Positions 36,299 through 40,928 of a DNA stretch of 40,928 nucleotides are shown here, piece after piece. The notes beneath the pieces are model-generated. The model saw only the letters and a list, made by a program, of their open reading frames with translations. It did not search any database and had not been told where the DNA came from. Both the position numbers and the translations under genes were made by a program. The stretch is from Ramicandelaber brevisporus. Lineage: Eukaryota; Kickxellomycota; Ramicandelaberales; Ramicandelaberaceae. The DNA is taken from assembly GCA_025201865.1 (NCBI GenBank), contig MU602835.1, positions 1 through 40,928 of the forward strand, written 5' to 3'. Position 1 is the first letter of the stretch. Each line of letters starts with the position of its first letter.

Positions 36299-38242
36299 TT
36301 AAAGTTTAGATACACCAAAGGCAATGGCACGAGCATGCTGCAGGGTGGAGCCATCTGGGACGACGACCGCTGGAATGGACGAGGCGAGCTCGCCGGCAAG
36401 TGGGATTGGCGAGCCCACGCACCAGGTGAAAGCAGCAAACACATCCGAGGCAGCTTCGTCTGCAGAACGGCTGTTGGCGGCATCCAACGCCCAGGCAGCT
36501 TGAATAATCAGAAGAGTGCCAGCAGTGACACGACCAAGTGCAAATGTCAGAGCGCGAGCAGAGGCTTCGAGTGCCTGTTCAGAGTTAGGAGCCTTACGAA
36601 CATCGCTCAGGAACTTGTCAATTTGACCCACAGCCTGGCGAACGGCGGTAATGGCAGTGCTCAGCTGTTCCTTGGATGCCGAGTCAGATGAAGCGGTGGC
36701 AAGCTGGTTGCTAACACGAGTCAGGTTGCCAATCACGTAGCGACGAAGAGAAGCATACGCATTTCCGCCAGTGCCGGTCAGTACGCGCAGCACGTCAAGG
36801 CCCATAATGTTGGTTGTGCCCTCCCAAATAGTGTTGACCAAGGCGTCACGAAGCAGGCGGCCAATGCCAGTCTCCTCCATGTATCCCTGACCACCCAGGG
36901 CCTCCATGGCCTCAGCAATTGCAGCACAGCCGTGCTTCGCAATAAATGCCTTGGCGACTGGAGTGAGAATACGAAGCAAGTTGCGCTCGTCATCCACCAT
37001 TTGCCGGTTGGCAGGACATCCGCCGGCATAACGCTCCCAGGTGCATTCCGAGCGTCCAAGCAGATGCGCCAGGAAGAATGCCAGCTGGGTGTAGCCTCGC
37101 ACCTGGACCTCCATGTTGGCGATGCACATCTGATGGGCCGGTTTGTCGGCCAAAAGTGCACCAAACGCGGTGCGACGGGTGGCGTATACCTTGGCAATGT
37201 TGAGACTACGACGGAGGTTGGCGACAACGGTCATGCAGCACCAGACACGGGTGATGTTCAGAATGGAGGCAATGGTTGGAACTCCGCGATGCTCTTGTCC
37301 GATGAGACGCGCATGCATGCCGCGCAGCTCCAGCTCGGCAGTTGGCAGGCCCTTGGTGCCAAACTTGTCCTTAAGACGGTGAACGCGGACACCATTGAGT
37401 TCACCGGTGGTTTCGTCGCGCATACGAGCCAAAAAGAGCGACAGGCCGCGAGAACCTGGCAAGTAATTCTCAGAGGAAGTCTCCTTGTCAACCGGAGCGC
37501 GTGCCAAGAGCATGGTAATGTCCGAATCGGTTGCGGACGAGAACCATTTGAAGCCATGCACGGAATACCAGGCAGATTCATTTGCCACGCGAGCTTCCTC
37601 ACTGCGCAACTCGGATGAAGACAGTGAGACGGCAAAGCTCTCGGTGTTACCAACATCACTGCCGCCTGGACGTTCAGTCATCCACTGGCCACTGGTCCAC
37701 ATCTGCGTTGGATCGCGAGAGAGCAGATGTGGCAGTACTTCGGCGCGCATGCTCGATGTTCCATGTTGCTCAAGGACGCGGGCAGCTCCATCCGTCATTG
37801 AGAGTGGACATCCAACCATGTTGCTCACTGGAGTAAACAGCACGACCTTTGCAAACATATGGAGGCGCGAATGCTCTCCATGACGGCGTTCGTACGCAGC
37901 TGCAACAATGCCTTCTTCGGCGGCAATAGCCTTCAGCTGCTTCCACGCGGAACTGGTGACAAGAACATCCACACGGCGGCCCCAGTGGTCGTACTGCTTC
38001 AAGCTCGGCAGCTCTGCTTCGGCTTGGGCACTGAGCGCATTCAAGTCACCAGCATCGCTCGCACGTGAGCCGAGGCGATGGAGGTCAGCTTCGATGTCCA
38101 CCAGTGCATCTTTGGGGATGTAGCGCGCCAACATTGCGCGCAGTGCTGGGTCAGCCTCGAGCTGGTTGCCAAGCACAGGAGGCGTCTGGCGGAAACCAGC
38201 ATCAGACTGGCCGGGGCTAAACGTAATACGAGATTGCGGCAT
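36299..38242 (-). CDS. AidB-like acyl-CoA dehydrogenase family flavoprotein
   Basis: A 647-residue protein. An N-terminal AidB-type extension (LRAMLARYIPKDALVDIEADLHRLG) precedes the acyl-CoA dehydrogenase domains. The flavin-binding segment is at 183-200 (TSGQWMTERPGGSDVGNTE). The C-terminal helical domain holds the strong signature EALGGQGYMEETGIGRLLRDA followed by NTIWEGTTNIMGLDVLRVL, which is closest to E. coli AidB and its fungal relatives. A further C-terminal helical extension of about 150 residues makes it longer than AidB (541). AidB binds FAD and DNA in the alkylation response, but fungal members are largely uncharacterised and may act on acyl-CoAs. The protein ends VSKL; SKL is the classical PTS1, so a peroxisomal location is likely. 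It is divergent from DPH2. Confidence 0.88.
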   Translation of the reverse strand: MPQSRITFSPGQSDAGFRQTPPVLGNQLEADPALRAMLARYIPKDALVDIEADLHRLGSRASDAGDLNALSAQAEAELPSLKQYDHWGRRVDVLVTSSAWKQLKAIAAEEGIVAAAYERRHGEHSRLHMFAKVVLFTPVSNMVGCPLSMTDGAARVLEQHGTSSMRAEVLPHLLSRDPTQMWTSGQWMTERPGGSDVGNTESFAVSLSSSELRSEEARVANESAWYSVHGFKWFSSATDSDITMLLARAPVDKETSSENYLPGSRGLSLFLARMRDETTGELNGVRVHRLKDKFGTKGLPTAELELRGMHARLIGQEHRGVPTIASILNITRVWCCMTVVANLRRSLNIAKVYATRRTAFGALLADKPAHQMCIANMEVQVRGYTQLAFFLAHLLGRSECTWERYAGGCPANRQMVDDERNLLRILTPVAKAFIAKHGCAAIAEAMEALGGQGYMEETGIGRLLRDALVNTIWEGTTNIMGLDVLRVLTGTGGNAYASLRRYVIGNLTRVSNQLATASSDSASKEQLSTAITAVRQAVGQIDKFLSDVRKAPNSEQALEASARALTFALGRVTAGTLLIIQAAWALDAANSRSADEAASDVFAAFTWCVGSPIPLAGELASSIPAVVVPDGSTLQHARAIAFGVSKL

Positions 38243-38455
38243 ACTTTCTGTTGGCTGTCTGGAAGATTAAGACTTTGTCGTTGAAGATGAGAGCATCGAA
38301 AGTATACTTGCACACATACACGTGAGTCTGACCGAGCATGAACAGTCCAACAGTCCAACAACCCGATTCTCCGAAGTAAAAAAGCAAAAACAAAAACAAA
38401 AACAAAAACAAAAACAAAAAATCGCAAATAAAAAGAGATCTAGCTGTTGATCGAA
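38243..38455. promoter_or_regulatory. 213-bp divergent intergenic region of the AidB-like gene and DPH2
   Basis: Contains an (AAAAAC)n repeat at 38386-38420, next to the DPH2 start, and a small direct repeat AACAGTCC/AACAGTCC at 38341-38356. No TATA box was seen. Confidence 0.5.
38386..38420. repeat. (CAAAAA)n hexanucleotide microsatellite
   Basis: About six units in the leader of DPH2. Confidence 0.9.
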
Positions 38456-40189
38456 ATGTCGGCATTCTCCAACAACGAGCGAGAGGTTATTGAGCGGCCA
38501 GTTGATACCGCGGTGACGACTGCGGTGGTAGCGACCGAGGATGCTAGTCTGCGTATAGTGTTCGAAATTGAACGCACTGCTCGCATTATTGTTGATCGTG
38601 AACACACTAGTGTTGGTCTGCAGTTTCCGGATGAACTCCTCGGTCCATCGTTTGCAGTAGTTCGATTGCTGCGTGCCGAGATTGAGCGACTACGGTCGGA
38701 TACTAGCAAGTCACCAGCACCGAGGCTGTTTGTCATGGCCGACACAACCCATGGCTCCTGCTGTGTTGATGAGATAGCTGCAGAGCATGCCAATGCATCT
38801 CTGGTCGTGCAGTACGGCAGCTCATGTCTGAGCACGACATCGCGTATCCCAGTTGTTCGAGTCTTTACTCACGCCCCTCTTGATACCGCAGCCCTTGCCG
38901 AGGCGATTGTGGCCGGTCTCTCCAATGATTCTGATGAGAAGCGGCCGGTTTTGCTCACGGGCGATGTCCGCTATGATTATGCACTGGACAATGTTGCTGA
39001 TAAGCTTCGTAGTCGTGGCTTGAACAGCGTAATTGTTGCACATGCTGACAACGAAATCACTCTGGCTTCAGCACCATCTTCCGCTCCATGCAGTGTCAAC
39101 AGCGACAAGTCATCTCAACAGTGCTGTGGCAATGGCTGCGCTCGCACTGTGCCTTCCTCAGCCGAGAGGCCCGTAGTTGCTGATACAACATCCCCAAGGA
39201 TAGCTGGCCGTGCTTATGAGCTCCCATCTGGACATGACTCATTAGCCAACATTGACATAGTGTTCATTGGGGCCGAATCGATGGCTCTGGCAAATGTTGT
39301 GATGACTTCGCATTGCAATCGAGTGTTTAGTGCTGCACCCGACGCTGATGGCAACGTTGGCGAGTTGTGCGATGAATCTACTCGACCAAATAGGTTGCTT
39401 ATGCGTCGTTACTATCAGATCTTGAGGGCACGCGATGCCGATGTTGTTGGAGTGGTTGCTGGCACGCTCGGAGTTGCTTCTTACCGAGATGTGATATCAA
39501 GCTTGGAGCGTACGATTCGTGCAGCAGGCAAGAAATGCTACATGATCAGCATTGGCAAGCCAAATCCAAACAAGCTGGCCAACTTCTCTGAAATCGAAGC
39601 GTATGTGCTGGTTGCATGCCCTGAGGCAACCTTCAGAATCAGCTCTGGCAGCGGCGGTAGTGATGGCTTCCCTGGTGCCATTGATCCACGCGAATTTAGC
39701 GTACCAGTGCTGACTCCATATGAGATGGATATTGCACTGTCGAAGCGTGACGCAGCATGGGCCAGTGGGTATGCTGCAGACTTTGCAACCATCCTCAAAA
39801 ACAATGATGACACGACATCTGCCCTGCTGAATGGTCAAAGCGATGCTGCTGACGACGAAGAGAGTGAAGAAACGCCGTCATTCTCCATGGTTTCTGGCCA
39901 ATTAAAGCAGGCGAAGAGGTACGCAGATGTGAAGCAGCCTCAAGCAACAGCGGTGGATGCCAAGACAGGCGGCGAATCTGCCGAATCATCAACAACAGTC
40001 ACAGTGCGTAATAATGTAACTGACGTGGCAGTGTTGCTTGGCAGTGCGGCGGCTGAGTATTTGCACACAAAGCGAACCTTCATTGGACTCGAGCGAGATG
40101 TCGGAACGGACACCGTGTCTAAATTAGAGGAAGGTCGCAGCGGCGTCGCATCGGGATACACTAATCCATCCGATTCGCAGAAGCACTAA
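38456..40189 (+). CDS. DPH2: Diphthamide biosynthesis subunit 2 (Dph2)
   Basis: A 577-residue protein from the ATG at 38456. Dph1-Dph2 is the radical-SAM-like iron-sulfur complex that adds the 3-amino-3-carboxypropyl group of SAM to the EF2 histidine. Visible motifs: VGLQFPDELL near 53-62; ADTTHGSCCVDEIAAEH with C102/C103; an RYYQILRARDADVVGVVAGTLGVASYRDV segment; GKPNPNKLANFSEIEAYVLVACPE with the late conserved cysteine; and VLTPYEMDIAL. Order and spacing fit Dph2 rather than Dph1. A Ser/Cys-rich insertion (about 212-235, with C-S-V-N-S...QQCCGNGC) is unusual. The C-terminus is low-complexity. Its stop is 12 bp from the stop of the convergent trypsin-fold gene. Confidence 0.94.
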   Translation: MSAFSNNEREVIERPVDTAVTTAVVATEDASLRIVFEIERTARIIVDREHTSVGLQFPDELLGPSFAVVRLLRAEIERLRSDTSKSPAPRLFVMADTTHGSCCVDEIAAEHANASLVVQYGSSCLSTTSRIPVVRVFTHAPLDTAALAEAIVAGLSNDSDEKRPVLLTGDVRYDYALDNVADKLRSRGLNSVIVAHADNEITLASAPSSAPCSVNSDKSSQQCCGNGCARTVPSSAERPVVADTTSPRIAGRAYELPSGHDSLANIDIVFIGAESMALANVVMTSHCNRVFSAAPDADGNVGELCDESTRPNRLLMRRYYQILRARDADVVGVVAGTLGVASYRDVISSLERTIRAAGKKCYMISIGKPNPNKLANFSEIEAYVLVACPEATFRISSGSGGSDGFPGAIDPREFSVPVLTPYEMDIALSKRDAAWASGYAADFATILKNNDDTTSALLNGQSDAADDEESEETPSFSMVSGQLKQAKRYADVKQPQATAVDAKTGGESAESSTTVTVRNNVTDVAVLLGSAAAEYLHTKRTFIGLERDVGTDTVSKLEEGRSGVASGYTNPSDSQKH

Positions 40190-40199
40190 TTAAGCTTAT

Positions 40200-40681
40200 G
40201 TTTAAACCACATTCAGATATAAAGCAATGGATATTAGGAATGCCAGCGACGGCTGCAAGAACGACTGTGTGCTCCGTGAGGAGTTTGGACGAGGCGATGC
40301 TGCGGGCGGCGCGAGTCGCACATGAGAATCCGGCCCTGGCAGAAGAGAGTCGACGGGCACGCCGGCAGACTGCGCAACAAACGGAAGGTAGGCAGCGCTG
40401 CTGGAGAAGAACGAGAGTGTGCCGGGCTGGCCGCACGGCGGATTGGGCCGGTTGCTGGCGCTGTTGGCATGAGACATGATGCCGGCCAGCAGAACTCGGC
40501 TGGATCTGACAACGACCAACGGAGCGCCGCCGTCGCCAACGCACGTGTCGGCTCCACTCTCAACAGGCTCGACGCACACATACTGGTCGCTGTGCTCCTT
40601 GAACGGCGGGAACGACTTTCGGCACCGGGCAGCGTCCGCAACAGACGCCGCGACCTGCGCCACATCCGAGCGGTTGGTGAA
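40200..40681 (-). repeat. Right arm of inverted repeat (trypsin-fold gene copy)
   Basis: Reverse complement of 1-482 with 12 substitutions and no indels. The right copy extends 247 bp beyond the part matched by the left, because the left copy is cut by the window edge. Confidence 0.9.
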
Positions 40682-40928
40682 ACCCACGATCTGCAGCGCA
40701 TCGTCCTGGCCGAGCGTTCCCGAGAAGAAGCTGATCGGCTGCGTGTTGGGCGGCGCGTCGGTGTCGCTCAGAGGTGCGGCCAGCTTCAGCAGCGCAACGT
40801 TGTTCATTGGGATGCCGGCTTCGAACAGCGGGTGCTTGATTGTCCGCAGCGCCGGGACGAGCTCGGACGCATTCCCAAACGAAACAGCCAGCGAGGAGTT
40901 TGTGGCGCCGACGCAGTGAGCAGCCGTA
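40202..40928 (-). CDS. Trypsin-fold (S1 family) pseudoprotease, copy B, 5' end outside the window
   Basis: The open frame runs from the window edge to the TAA at 40202-40204, about 241 residues. It starts with TAAHC, the S1 catalytic-histidine motif (His codon 40916-40918). The catalytic Asp position, in the usual N-D-I-A-L-L motif, reads NNVALLKL (second Asn at 40799-40801), and the serine position in GDGGAP (40529-40531) is Gly. One of the three catalytic residues is therefore kept and two are replaced. Cysteines, the IKHPLF segment and the hydrophobic C-terminal tail match copy A. An internal ATG at 40805-40807 is not a plausible start, because the domain continues upstream. The likely role is a secreted or GPI-anchored binding protein rather than an enzyme. 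The stop is 12 bp from the DPH2 stop. Confidence 0.8.
   Translation of the reverse strand, partial: TAAHCVGATNSSLAVSFGNASELVPALRTIKHPLFEAGIPMNNVALLKLAAPLSDTDAPPNTQPISFFSGTLGQDDALQIVGFTNRSDVAQVAASVADAARCRKSFPPFKEHSDQYVCVEPVESGADTCVGDGGAPLVVVRSSRVLLAGIMSHANSASNRPNPPCGQPGTLSFFSSSAAYLPFVAQSAGVPVDSLLPGPDSHVRLAPPAASPRPNSSRSTQSFLQPSLAFLISIALYLNVV

Noticed and set aside
1-40928. Biosynthetic or defence gene cluster
   Set aside because: The genes are unrelated housekeeping functions; no synthase, transporter-regulator set, or mobile-element context links them.

Overview
The window looks like a compact, gene-dense piece of a fungal nuclear chromosome. Orthologues of EDE1, RRP6, UBA2, PRP46, HEM25, DPH2, ERV25 and a Nup188-type nucleoporin lie close together. 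Almost all are single uninterrupted reading frames; I could support only one intron. The mix (standalone SCPx-type thiolase, AidB-like acyl-CoA dehydrogenase, CENP-W-like histone fold, SMYD-type SET/MYND protein, trypsin-fold proteins) and the many Gln/Ser/Pro runs suggest an early-diverging, intron-poor lineage such as the Kickxellomycotina. That placement is inference, not something the sequence proves. I saw no transposon, CRISPR array, rRNA or convincing tRNA.

Layout. Positions 1-480 hold the 3' end of a trypsin-fold gene (+), followed by a GFA/CENP-V-like zinc protein (-), UBA2 (+), EDE1 (-), a small CENP-W-like gene (+), an MCT-type transporter (-), a NIPSNAP protein (+), a SET/MYND protein (-), RRP6 (-) and a long low-complexity protein of unknown function (-). 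A gene-free block of about 1.7 kb (19.56-21.23 kb) separates these from ERV25 (+), a peroxisomal thiolase (+), 14-3-3 (-), PRP46 (-), the 6.4-kb NUP188 gene (-), HEM25 (+), AARSD1 (-), an AidB-like dehydrogenase (-), DPH2 (+) and a second trypsin-fold copy (-) that runs off the right end.

Spacing is tight. Divergent pairs share 130-760 bp, convergent stops lie as close as 12 bp, and two same-strand pairs are only 30 bp and 67 bp apart. There is no pathway cluster; the genes are mostly housekeeping (SUMOylation, endocytosis, centromere, RNA decay, splicing, nuclear pore, ER-Golgi transport, diphthamide synthesis, Ala-tRNA editing, mitochondrial glycine import).

The unusual points are these. 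(1) The two ends of the window are inward-facing, about 97.5% identical copies of a trypsin-fold protein whose catalytic Asp and Ser positions read Asn and Gly, so it is probably a pseudoprotease. (2) A recent tandem duplication of about 184 bp over the RRP6 start and promoter created a decoy AUG and a chimeric 18-codon upstream ORF. (3) NUP188 appears to begin with a 26-nt coding mini-exon upstream of a 164-bp intron. (4) A CENP-W-like histone-fold gene of 87 codons shares a 132-bp bidirectional promoter with EDE1.
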